DNA of 40,103 bases from NCBI RefSeq assembly GCF_000685075.1, contig NZ_BAYD01000096.1:1-40103 (forward strand), read 5' to 3'. This DNA comes from Paraburkholderia oxyphila NBRC 105797 (GTDB lineage: Bacteria; Pseudomonadota; Gammaproteobacteria; Burkholderiales; Burkholderiaceae). Within the stretch, counting starts at the first letter, position 1, and every line of letters starts with the position of its first letter. A model generated the notes under the pieces. The model worked only from the letters and a program-made list of their open reading frames with translations. It did not search any database and was not told where the DNA came from. Position numbers and translations under genes: made by a program. Of this stretch, positions 8,529 to 15,786 are shown in pieces.

Positions 8529-9773
8529 ATGCATACGTTCATGGTGCCCACTCGATCCGTGTCAACAACAATCAGCATCGACGAACCGCGCCCGTCACCG
8601 GGCCTCGAGCAACCCGCGACGCTGCGGCAAACGGCGGAGCAACTCGCCGCCGGGTTCGCGAAGACGGCCGCTGAGCGCGATGCGCGAGGCGGTACGCCGA
8701 AGGCCGAACGCGACGCGCTGCGTGCGAGCGGGCTGCTGGGCTTGAGCATTCCTGTTGCCTTTGGCGGCCTCGGCGCGAGCTGGCGCACCACGCTCGACGT
8801 CGTGCGCACGCTGGCGCGGGCCGACAGCTCGCTCGCGCATGTGTTCGGCTTTCATCACCTGATGCTCGCCACGGTCCGTCTGTTTGGCGCGCCATCGCAG
8901 TGGGAGTCGTGGTTCGGGCAGACGGCGCGCCACCGGTGGTTCTGGGGCAATGCACTGAACCCGCTCGACGAACGCACGATCAGCCGCACGCAGGCCGGCT
9001 GGCGCGAGTTCAGTGGCCAGAAGAGCTTCTGCTCGGGCGCACTCGATTCGGAGATGATGATCGTCTCGGCACGCGACGCCGACACCCGGGCATTGCTCAT
9101 TGCCGCTGTGCCGACCCAGCGGAGCGGCATCTCGATTTCCGATGACTGGGACAACATTGGCCAGCGCCAGACCGATAGCGGGACTGTCACGTTCGAGCAG
9201 GTGCGCGTCGAGCATCACGAGGTGCTGTCGAATCCTGGCCCGCTGACGACGCCGTTCGCGTGCGTCAGGCCCCTCATCGCGCAGCTGATACTGGCGAATG
9301 TCTATCTGGGCATCGCCGAGGCCGCGTTCGACGATGCGCGCCACTACACGCTCAACGAGGCGCGCCCGTGGCCTGCCTCGAAGGTCGCAAGCACCGACGA
9401 TGACCCGTACATTCTGGGCCAGTACGGCGAGTTCTGGATTGGCCTCGAGTCGGTGCGCCTGCTGGCCGGCCGTGCCGCCGAGCGGCTCGACGCGGCCTGG
9501 GCGCGCGACACGGCGCTGACCGGGGCGGAGCGCGGTGAACTGGCGCTCGCCGTGGCCAGCGCCAGGGTGGCCGCCGCGCGAACGGGTCTCGAGCTTTGCA
9601 CGCGGATGTTCGATGTGGCCGGCGCACGCGCCACACATGGGGCGCTGCGGCTCGACCGGCACTGGCGCAACCTGCGCACCCATACGCTGCACGATCCGCT
9701 CGCGTACAAGATCCGCGAGTTGGGCGAATGGGCACTCAAGCGATCTTATCCAACGCCGAGCTTCTACTCATGA
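8529..9773 (+). CDS. DszC/SfnC-like flavin monooxygenase, paralogue
   Basis: Protein of 414 residues in the same DszC/SfnC branch as the divergent gene at 7035-8228. They share long stretches, including DDWDNIGQRQTDSGTVTFE, RFW/FWGNALNPLD and LPTPSFYS/YPTPSFYS at the C-terminus, so one arose from the other by duplication. LDRHWRNLRTHTLHDPLAYK near the end marks the sulfur-acquisition branch. The start is uncertain: ATGs at 8529 and 8541 both lack a good ribosome site, and residues 1-20 are poorly conserved. Its stop overlaps the start of sfnR (ATGA), implying translational coupling, so this oxygenase and the regulator are made together. The substrate is unknown. Confidence 0.83.
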   Translation: MHTFMVPTRSVSTTISIDEPRPSPGLEQPATLRQTAEQLAAGFAKTAAERDARGGTPKAERDALRASGLLGLSIPVAFGGLGASWRTTLDVVRTLARADSSLAHVFGFHHLMLATVRLFGAPSQWESWFGQTARHRWFWGNALNPLDERTISRTQAGWREFSGQKSFCSGALDSEMMIVSARDADTRALLIAAVPTQRSGISISDDWDNIGQRQTDSGTVTFEQVRVEHHEVLSNPGPLTTPFACVRPLIAQLILANVYLGIAEAAFDDARHYTLNEARPWPASKVASTDDDPYILGQYGEFWIGLESVRLLAGRAAERLDAAWARDTALTGAERGELALAVASARVAAARTGLELCTRMFDVAGARATHGALRLDRHWRNLRTHTLHDPLAYKIRELGEWALKRSYPTPSFYS

Positions 9774-10891
9774 ACCATTCGCCCCCGCACGCATGGCTGG
9801 AGGAGGCGCAGGCCGAAGCATCGGGCCCTGCCTCCGTCCTGACGCTGCCCAACCGGCGTTCGCTCACGACATCGATCCGCGCCCGCGCGCAGGTGTTCGT
9901 CGACCCGCGCTCGCTCGCGCTGCTCGAGCGCATCCGCATGGTGGCGCCGAGCGATGCGAACGTCCTGATCGCCGGCGAGACCGGCACCGGCAAGGAGCTG
10001 ATCGCGCGCCACGTGCATGCGCTCAGCCGTCGTGCGGATGCGCCGTTCGTGGCCGTGAACTGCGGCGCCTTCTCCGAGACGCTCGTCGAGAGCGAGCTGT
10101 TCGGCCATGAGAAGGGCGCATTCACGGGCGCATTCTGCGCCAAGCCGGGCTGGTTCGAAGCGGCCAATGGCGGGACGCTGTTCCTCGACGAGATTGGCGA
10201 CCTGCCGCTTTCGATGCAGGTGAAGCTGCTGCGTGTGCTGCAGGAGCGCGAGGTCGTGCGGCTCGGCGCGCGCAAGAGCATACCGATCGACGTGCGCGTC
10301 GTTGCCGCGACCAACGTGCATCTGCAGGACGCCGTGGCTGCGGGGCATTTCCGCGAAGACCTGTTCTATCGACTGAACGTCGTGCAGCTGGCGATTCCCG
10401 CATTGCGCGAGCGGCCAGGCGACATCCTGCCGCTCGCCCGGTACTTCATCGAGGACTATCGCGGCCGGCTCGGTTACGGGTCGCACGGCATCGATCCGCG
10501 TGCCGAGCATCGGCTCCAGACCCACAGCTGGCCGGGCAATATCCGTGAGCTCGAAAACGTGATTCATCAGGCGCTGCTCGTGAGCCGGCAGGACATGCTG
10601 CAGGAGGGCGATCTGCAGATCGCCTCGTTCAGCGCGCTATGTCCCGGTGGCGCCGGCATGGCCGCACCGTCTGCGTCGCCTGTTACGCAGCAAACGCTTG
10701 AATCCGCACTGCGCGACCTGTTCAACGAGGCGCACGAAAACCTGTTCGAGCACATCGAGGATACCGTCATACGGGTCGCCTTCGAGTTCAGCCACCGCAA
10801 CCAGATCCAGGCGGCGCGGCTTCTCGGCATCAGCCGCAATGTGCTGCGTGCGCGCCTGATTCGTGCGAGAGAAATCGCGGCACTTAAATAG
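9770..10891 (+). CDS. sfnR: Sigma-54-dependent transcriptional activator SfnR
   Basis: Enhancer-binding protein of 373 residues that activates sigma-54 promoters of sulfone-use genes when sulfate is short. The short N-terminus has no receiver or GAF domain, as in SfnR. The AAA+ domain has Walker A GETGTGKE (69-76), the sigma-54 contact loop GAFTGA (116-121) and Walker B GGTLFLDEIGDL (134-145). A Fis-type helix-turn-helix is at the C-terminus (about 344-365, QAARLLGISRNVLRARL). The start at 9770 gives a 4-base ATGA overlap with the preceding gene; the open frame reaches back to 9596 but that part overlaps the upstream gene. Three sigma-54 promoters nearby are its probable targets. Confidence 0.92.
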   Translation: MNHSPPHAWLEEAQAEASGPASVLTLPNRRSLTTSIRARAQVFVDPRSLALLERIRMVAPSDANVLIAGETGTGKELIARHVHALSRRADAPFVAVNCGAFSETLVESELFGHEKGAFTGAFCAKPGWFEAANGGTLFLDEIGDLPLSMQVKLLRVLQEREVVRLGARKSIPIDVRVVAATNVHLQDAVAAGHFREDLFYRLNVVQLAIPALRERPGDILPLARYFIEDYRGRLGYGSHGIDPRAEHRLQTHSWPGNIRELENVIHQALLVSRQDMLQEGDLQIASFSALCPGGAGMAAPSASPVTQQTLESALRDLFNEAHENLFEHIEDTVIRVAFEFSHRNQIQAARLLGISRNVLRARLIRAREIAALK

Positions 10892-10907
10892 CGTGCAAGG
10901 CATGTTC

Positions 10908-10940
10908 CGGCGATGGGTGACAGCATGCCGCCCATCGCCG
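10908..10940. terminator. Hairpin between convergent sfnR and sfnB-like genes
   Basis: CGGCGATGGG (10908-10917) pairs perfectly with CCCATCGCCG (10931-10940) across a 13-base loop, between the 3' ends of two converging genes. There is no clear T-run, so it would be an atypical bidirectional terminator or an mRNA 3'-end stabiliser. Confidence 0.5.
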
Positions 10941-10951
10941 TGAACCGTTTG

Positions 10952-12220
10952 TCACGCTGCGACTTGGGACTGGACCGGGCCACTGCCGATCTGCCAGACA
11001 TAGGGCGGCTCGGTGCCGTTGATCTCCCAGTCGCCCACGATGCGCTCCTTGTAGATGAGCGGATTGTGCGAGGCAGCCGTGCGCGCGTTGCGCCAGTGCC
11101 GGTCGAGGCGTCGCGATTCGCTCGTCGCCGAGGCACCGAGCGCGTCGAAGAGTTTCGTGGTCGCCTGCAGGATGAGGTCCGCGATGACGACTTGTCCGCG
11201 CGCGGAGTCGAGCTCGGCGGCGATGTTCGCGTCGTGCTCGGCCTGGCGGTCGTCGCCGAAGCGCGTTTCATAGGCGCGCTGGGAAGCCGCGGCGGCGCGC
11301 ACGGCCGTGGCCTCGGCGGCAAAGACGCGCGCCGCGATCTGCCCGACGACCTGTTGCACCTGGGCATCCTTCGCAACAGACGACGCATTGCCGTGGCTGA
11401 AGATGCGCCGGCGTGCGCGCACTTCAAGCGAGACGTCCCGCAGCGCGGCGCGGCCGATGCCGGCCAGTACCGCGAGCAGCTCCAGCTGATAGAAGGCCGT
11501 CTGGTACTTGAAGCGCGTCGAGAAGTCGATGATGTCGACCTCGCTCACGTGGGCGTTCTCGAATCGGGTCGTGCCGCTGCCCGTGGAACGCTGACCAAAG
11601 CCGTCCCAGTCGTCGCTGCGCGCTACGCCTGGCTGATGCGTTCTGACTGCGGCGATCACGTCGCGGCCGTCGTCGTCGCGGCGCGCGAAAACGTCGATCC
11701 AGTCGGCGAAGATCGTGCCCGTGGAATAGTACTTCTCGCCGTTCACGACCCACCGCTCGCCGTCGCGAGACACGCGGGTGATCACGTCGCCGATGGCGAC
11801 GTCACCGACTTCCGTCCAGGCGTTGCCGACGATCTCGCCCGCGACGAAGCGCTGGAACCAGATGTCACGCGCGGGTCCCGGCGCGGCATTCAGACGATCC
11901 TCGACGAACGCGAAATGGCCGCGCAACGCCTGCGGCAGGTTCGAATCGGCTTCGCCGAGCTCAATCAGCAACTGGATCAGCTGCGGCAGCGACGCGCCCG
12001 CGCCGCCATAGGCGACTGGCACACGGACGGCGCCGAACCCGGCGCTCTTGAGCCACTCGACCGGCTCGTAGGGCAGGGCGCGGGACTGCTCGCGCTCGAG
12101 TGTGCCGGCGGCGATGCGCGCGAAGATGGGACGAAAGCGTGCTGCGAGACTTTCGTAGTCGGTGCCGCGAGAGAGTGATGAGGAGTCCGGCGTGGTTTCG
12201 GTGGGGTTCAGTGTGGTCAT
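10952..12220 (-). CDS. sfnB: SfnB-family sulfur-acquisition oxidoreductase
   Basis: DszC-like acyl-CoA-dehydrogenase-fold flavoprotein of 422 residues. It matches the SfnB style more closely than the two SfnC-like proteins: GFGAVRVPVAYGGAGASLPQ, GEKYYSTGTIFADWIDVFA, DDWDGFGQRSTGSGTTRFEN and LDRHWRNARTAASHNP. The start at 12220 has GGAG 5 bases upstream; the frame is open to 12445 but that sequence is basic, low-quality coding. It is a single-gene unit with its own sigma-54 promoter 62-77 bases upstream, convergent with sfnR. SfnB proteins are required for use of sulfones or related organosulfur, but their exact reaction is poorly defined. Confidence 0.85.
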   Translation of the reverse strand: MTTLNPTETTPDSSSLSRGTDYESLAARFRPIFARIAAGTLEREQSRALPYEPVEWLKSAGFGAVRVPVAYGGAGASLPQLIQLLIELGEADSNLPQALRGHFAFVEDRLNAAPGPARDIWFQRFVAGEIVGNAWTEVGDVAIGDVITRVSRDGERWVVNGEKYYSTGTIFADWIDVFARRDDDGRDVIAAVRTHQPGVARSDDWDGFGQRSTGSGTTRFENAHVSEVDIIDFSTRFKYQTAFYQLELLAVLAGIGRAALRDVSLEVRARRRIFSHGNASSVAKDAQVQQVVGQIAARVFAAEATAVRAAAASQRAYETRFGDDRQAEHDANIAAELDSARGQVVIADLILQATTKLFDALGASATSESRRLDRHWRNARTAASHNPLIYKERIVGDWEINGTEPPYVWQIGSGPVQSQVAA

Positions 12221-12281
12221 AAGCGCTCCAGGCGTCGGCATGAACCATGGCCCGGGGCGGGCCATGCTGCGAGGGTAATGG

Positions 12282-12297
12282 AGCAGGACCTGTGCCA
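12282..12297 (-). promoter_or_regulatory. Sigma-54 promoter for the sfnB-like gene
   Basis: The minus strand reads TGGCACAGGTCCTGCT, matching 10 of 12 positions of TGGCACG-N4-TTGCW with correct GG-N10-GC spacing. It lies 62 bases upstream of the ATG at 12220. Confidence 0.72.
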
Positions 12298-12299
12298 GG

Positions 12300-12310
12300 C
12301 GATGACATCG
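12300..12310. repeat. 11-bp palindrome next to the -24 element
   Basis: CGATGACATCG, perfect around a central base, starts two bases upstream of the -24 element. It is the counterpart of CGATTCAATCG at 6848-6858, with identical spacing to its promoter. Confidence 0.45.
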
Positions 12311-12349
12311 TCCCTGGATCGACAAGGAAGACCGGAACGGCGTGGAAAG

Positions 12350-12367
12350 TTGCTGGATGCGCAGCAA
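12350..12367. promoter_or_regulatory. Candidate SfnR upstream activator site
   Basis: TTGCTG-GATGCG-CAGCAA, a perfect 6-bp inverted repeat with a 6-base spacer, 53-70 bases upstream of the -24 element of the sfnB-like promoter. That is a normal distance for an enhancer-binding protein. It is the best of the three copies of the shared repeat. Confidence 0.47.
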
Positions 12368-12538
12368 GGTGCTGTTTCGTCGCTGCTGGGCGTGCAACGT
12401 TGGGCGGGCCAAATTCGCATGAGCACATCTAATCATGCAATGCATAAATAATCCTGCTAGATAAACATATATAAATAGAATAATTCTCAGGATGCCGGTT
12501 CGCCGTTACGCTTGCATGGACATTGCAGGCGAGGACCG

Positions 12539-12688
12539 ATGCCCAACGCCGTTTCACCGTCGTTTTATCTGCGCCGGCGGCTGCTTGGTGCGTTCGTCGC
12601 GGCGTCCGGCAGCGCGGTCGCGGGACGGCGGCGGCAAGCGGCGCGAGGGCGGCCGATCTCACGGCAGTCACACAAGGAGGAAGCATTC
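12539..12688 (+). pseudogene. Possible N-terminal remnant of a Tat-exported protein
   Basis: From ATG 12539 the frame reads MPNAVSPSFYLRRRLLGAFV followed by small residues AASGSAVAG, which resembles a twin-arginine signal peptide, and then turns basic and featureless. The frame runs without a stop into the permease gene, whose own start at 12689 has a perfect AAGGAGG site. It may be a leftover of a deleted binding-protein gene, or untranslated leader that happens to look this way. Confidence 0.25.
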
Positions 12689-13723
12689 ATGTCTAGCCAT
12701 ACGCAAGCGCTCGATCTCGCGGTGCACGAGCCGTTGCCTGCGCAAAAAAGTGCCGGCGCGAGGGGCCTGGCGGGCGCGCTCGCCGCGCTGGCATGGCTCG
12801 GTGCGGCGGCAGTGACGCGCCTTTGGCCGAGCCTCGACGACTGGCCACATACGGACGCGCTGCTCGCCCTCGAACTGTTCATCGCCGCAGCCTCGTTGCT
12901 GATTGCCTGGCGCACGCGTCGCACAACTGAAGCCGCATCAGCGGTTGCCGGTGCGGCGCAGCGCGGCTGGCGCGCGGCGGGGCCATGGCTACTCGCGCTG
13001 GCCCTCGGCGTGAGCGTCTGGGAGATCGTGACGGCCAAGCTCGAATGGCTGCCGCGGCCGTTCTTTGCGCCACCCGAGGCGCTGATCGCGGTGTTCTTCG
13101 ACGACTACCCGCGTCTCGCATCGAGCGTGGCGCATTCGTTCGGATTGCTTGCTTTTGGCTATGCGATCGGTGCGGCGACGGGCTTCGTGGTGGGCGTGAG
13201 CATCGGCTGGTCACGCACGGTGGGATACTGGCTGCATCCCGTGCTGCGGCTCATTGGGCCGCTGCCGGCCACCGCCTGGCTGCCGCTCGCGTTCTTCTTC
13301 TTTCCCTCGAGCTTCAGCGCGAGTGTCTTTCTCATCGCGCTCGCTTCGGCGTTCCCGGTGGCCGTGCTCACGTGGTCGGGCGTGGCGGCCGTGAGCCCGG
13401 CGTTCTACGACGTCGCGCGCACGCTCGGCGCGCGCGCCGGCTTCCTGATCCTGCGGGTCGCGATTCCCGCTGCGCTGCCTTCCGTGTTCGTGGGGCTCTT
13501 CATGGGGCTCGGCGCGTCGTTTTCGGTGCTCATCGTCGCCGAGATGATGGGCGTAAAGGCGGGCCTGGGCTGGTATCTGCAATGGGCGCAGGGATGGGCT
13601 GCGTACTCCAACATGTACGCGGGACTGCTCGTGATGGCGCTGATGTGCTCGGGGCTCATCACTTTGCTATTTCGCGTGCGCGACCGCCTGCTCGGCTGGC
13701 AAAAGGGTTTGCTCAAATGGTAG
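12689..13723 (+). CDS. Sulfonate/taurine-type ABC transporter permease
   Basis: Inner-membrane permease of the nitrate/sulfonate/taurine (SsuC/TauC) family, 344 residues. Two hydrophobic segments in an unusual N-terminal extension (about residues 25-80) precede the standard permease domain, which starts near WLLALALGVSVWEIVTAKLEWLP. The EAA coupling loop is visible as ARTLGARAGFLILRVAIPAALP. The start at 12689 is supported by AAGGAGG 8 bases upstream. Its last seven bases overlap the ATPase gene. At 344 residues it is longer than SsuC (about 260) because of the extra N-terminal region. The substrate is inferred to be a sulfonate from the neighbours. Confidence 0.88.
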   Translation: MSSHTQALDLAVHEPLPAQKSAGARGLAGALAALAWLGAAAVTRLWPSLDDWPHTDALLALELFIAAASLLIAWRTRRTTEAASAVAGAAQRGWRAAGPWLLALALGVSVWEIVTAKLEWLPRPFFAPPEALIAVFFDDYPRLASSVAHSFGLLAFGYAIGAATGFVVGVSIGWSRTVGYWLHPVLRLIGPLPATAWLPLAFFFFPSSFSASVFLIALASAFPVAVLTWSGVAAVSPAFYDVARTLGARAGFLILRVAIPAALPSVFVGLFMGLGASFSVLIVAEMMGVKAGLGWYLQWAQGWAAYSNMYAGLLVMALMCSGLITLLFRVRDRLLGWQKGLLKW

Positions 13724-14535
13724 CCACGATCGAAGCGGCCGCGAACGCTCCGCACGCCAACCCGCAGCGCCCGGGCGCGCGTATCGACATTCGCCATGTG
13801 AGCCACGGCTTTGCGCTGCGTGGCGACCTGCTGCCCGTGCTCGAAGACGTGAGCCTCACCGTCGCGCCCGGCGAGTTCGTCGCGCTGCTCGGCCCGAGCG
13901 GCTGCGGCAAGTCTACGCTGCTGAGGCTCGTCGCGGGACTCGATAAACCTCGCGCGGGCGCCGTCGAGGCGGACGGCGCGCCGGTCGCGGGACCGGATCC
14001 CTCGCGCGTGCTCGTGTTCCAGGACCCGACGCTGTTTCCCTGGCGCACCGTGCGCGAGAACGTCGCCATCGGGCCACAGGCGCAGGGCGCGCTGCGCGCC
14101 CGCACGGCACCGGACGCGCAGCGGCGCATCGATGCCGCGCTCGAACTCGTTGGCCTCACGAAGTTCGCCCACGCCTGGCCGCATCAGCTCTCCGGTGGCA
14201 TGGCGCAGCGCGCGGCGCTTGCGCGCGGCCTCGTCAACGATCCCGCTCTGCTCGCGCTCGATGAGCCGTTCGGCAAGCTCGATTCGCTTACCCGGATCCG
14301 CATGCAGGCGGAGCTGGTGACGCTCTGGCAGCGCGCGCGCTTTTCCGTGCTGTTCGTCACGCACGATGTGGAAGAGGCGCTCGTCATGGCCAACCGCGTG
14401 ATCGTGTTCAGCGAGCGGCCGGCGCGCATCGTCGCCGAAGTTCGCAACGATGCGCCGTATCCGCGCCATCGCGACGATCCCGCACTCGTCGAGTTGCGTC
14501 GCGGCGTGCTCGCGCAACTCGGGCTCGAAGCCTGA
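13717..14535 (+). CDS. Sulfonate/taurine-type ABC transporter ATPase
   Basis: ATPase of the SsuB/TauB family, 272 residues. Walker A GPSGCGKST is at about residues 59-67, the Q-loop follows in VFQDPTLFPWRTVRENV, the signature is LSGGMAQRAALARGL and Walker B is LLALDEPFGKLD. The ATG at 13717 overlaps the permease stop by 7 bases, indicating coupled translation. The C-terminal LVMANRVIVFSERPARIV is typical of the family. It forms one transporter with the permease before it and the binding protein after it. Confidence 0.92.
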   Translation: MVATIEAAANAPHANPQRPGARIDIRHVSHGFALRGDLLPVLEDVSLTVAPGEFVALLGPSGCGKSTLLRLVAGLDKPRAGAVEADGAPVAGPDPSRVLVFQDPTLFPWRTVRENVAIGPQAQGALRARTAPDAQRRIDAALELVGLTKFAHAWPHQLSGGMAQRAALARGLVNDPALLALDEPFGKLDSLTRIRMQAELVTLWQRARFSVLFVTHDVEEALVMANRVIVFSERPARIVAEVRNDAPYPRHRDDPALVELRRGVLAQLGLEA

Positions 14536-14595
14536 ACCCGGAATTCGATAAGGCCGCGGTCTTCTCCAACTCATTCCAACGGAACTGATACGACA

Positions 14596-15630
14596 ATGAA
14601 TCCGATCGACGAACGCGCGCCGCTCAGACCCGCGCGCCGTGAGTGGCTGCGCAAGACCGCGCTGACGGCGGGGGCCGCCGCAATGGGTGGCCTTTCTTTT
14701 GGCTTGCCGACGACGCGCGCGCTCGCCGACGAAGGCGCGAAGTCGCTCAAGCTCTCGTGGAACGCGGGCGCGATCTGCACCGCGCCGGTGCCGGTTGCGC
14801 TGACGCAGGGCTTTTTCCGCAAGCGTGGGCTCGACGTCGAGCTCGTCAACTTCGCGGGCTCGACCGACCAGCTGCTCGAGGCGATCGCCACGGGCAAATC
14901 GGATGCGGGCGTGGGTATGGCGCTGCGCTGGATCAAGCCGCTCGAGCAGGGCTTCGACGTCAAGCTCACCGCGGGCATTCACGGTGGCTGCATGCGCCTG
15001 CTCGCGACGAAAAGCTCGGGCATCGTCGATCTCGCCGGCCTCAAAGGCCGCACGGTCGGCGTGAGCGACATGGCGAGCCCGGCGAAGAACTTCTTCGCGA
15101 TCACGCTCAAGAAGATCGGCGTCGATCCGGACAACGATGTGCGCTGGCGCCAGTACCCGGCCAACCTGCTTGGCGAGGCGCTGAAAAAGGGCGAAGTGCA
15201 GGCGATCGCCGACGGCGATCCGACCATCTGGACGCTGCGCGAGTCGGATCACCTTTCCGAAGTCTCGAACAACCTCTGCGGCGAATACGCGAACCGCGTG
15301 TGCTGCGTGCTGGGCGTGCGCGGCTCGCTGATCCGCAAGGACCGTGCGACGGCGCAGGCACTGACGCAGGCGCTCATCGAGGCGACCGAGTGGACGGCCA
15401 ACCACCCCGACGACGCGGCAAAGATCTTCTCGGCCTACGCGCCCAAGGCGGACGTGGGGCAGCTCGCCGCGATGCTCAGGAGCCACACGGACCGCCATCA
15501 TCCGGTGGGCGACGCCTTTCGCAAGGAGATCGCGCTCTATGCCGACGATCTGAAGACGGTGGGCGTGGTGAACGCGGGCACCGATTCGAGCCATTTCGCG
15601 TCGCGCGTTTTTGCGGACGTGCTGGCTTGA
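14596..15630 (+). CDS. Sulfonate/taurine-type periplasmic binding protein, Tat-exported
   Basis: Substrate receptor of the NMT1/SsuA-like family, 344 residues. The N-terminus has a twin-arginine signal (RREWLRKTALTAGAAAMGGL, about residues 14-33) with likely cleavage near TRALA. The mature part has the family's GFFRKRGLDVELV, STDQLLEAIATGKSDAGVG and LKGRTVGVSDMASPAKNFF segments. The ribosome site is weak. It lies 60 bases after the ATPase gene in a permease-ATPase-receptor order, unlike the usual receptor-first order. Cysteines at CMRLLA, NLCGEY and RVCCVLG are more than normal for this family. The ligand is unknown. Confidence 0.9.
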   Translation: MNPIDERAPLRPARREWLRKTALTAGAAAMGGLSFGLPTTRALADEGAKSLKLSWNAGAICTAPVPVALTQGFFRKRGLDVELVNFAGSTDQLLEAIATGKSDAGVGMALRWIKPLEQGFDVKLTAGIHGGCMRLLATKSSGIVDLAGLKGRTVGVSDMASPAKNFFAITLKKIGVDPDNDVRWRQYPANLLGEALKKGEVQAIADGDPTIWTLRESDHLSEVSNNLCGEYANRVCCVLGVRGSLIRKDRATAQALTQALIEATEWTANHPDDAAKIFSAYAPKADVGQLAAMLRSHTDRHHPVGDAFRKEIALYADDLKTVGVVNAGTDSSHFASRVFADVLA

Positions 15631-15639
15631 GGAGAGCCC

Positions 15640-15767
15640 ATGCGGCAAGCCCCAATCGAAGCGCGCAGTGCCGTCGTGCCGCGCGCGTGACGCGCTGGGA
15701 GGCCGCAGCGGCCGAAGCGTTCGTGCCGCCGCGCTTCGTCTGGCGCGGCGGCCAGGGCGCCGCATAA
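15640..15767 (+). CDS. Tiny overlapping ORFs (16 + 26 codons) after the importer
   Basis: ATG 15640 has GGAG 5 bases upstream and encodes MRQAPIEARSAVVPRA, ending at TGA 15690. A GTG at 15687 overlaps that stop (GTGA) and opens a second frame, VTRWEAAAAEAFVPPRFVWR..., ending at TAA 15767. A one-base gain or two-base loss in the GC repeat just before the TGA would fuse them into a protein of about 42 residues. They may be one small gene broken by a frameshift, a coupled pair, or chance. No family was recognised. Confidence 0.3.
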
Positions 15768-15786
15768 CCGCCCTCAAGCGCCGGCC

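Larger units (their letters stand above)
12221..12688. other. Divergent intergenic region, sigma-54 promoter and A/T-rich promoter
   Basis: A 468-base stretch between the sfnB-like gene and the sulfonate importer. It contains the left-facing sigma-54 promoter (12282-12297), its flanking palindrome, a TGCTG-N6-CAGCA repeat and an A/T-rich island (about 12430-12490) with AGAATAATTCT (12477-12487) that probably carries the right-facing importer promoter. From 12539 an open frame resembles a Tat signal (separate entry). Confidence 0.6.

Noticed and set aside
12512..12688. N-terminal extension of the permease reading frame
   Set aside because: The permease start at 12689 has a perfect AAGGAGG site; the extension is basic and unlike permeases. 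Only a possible remnant is listed.
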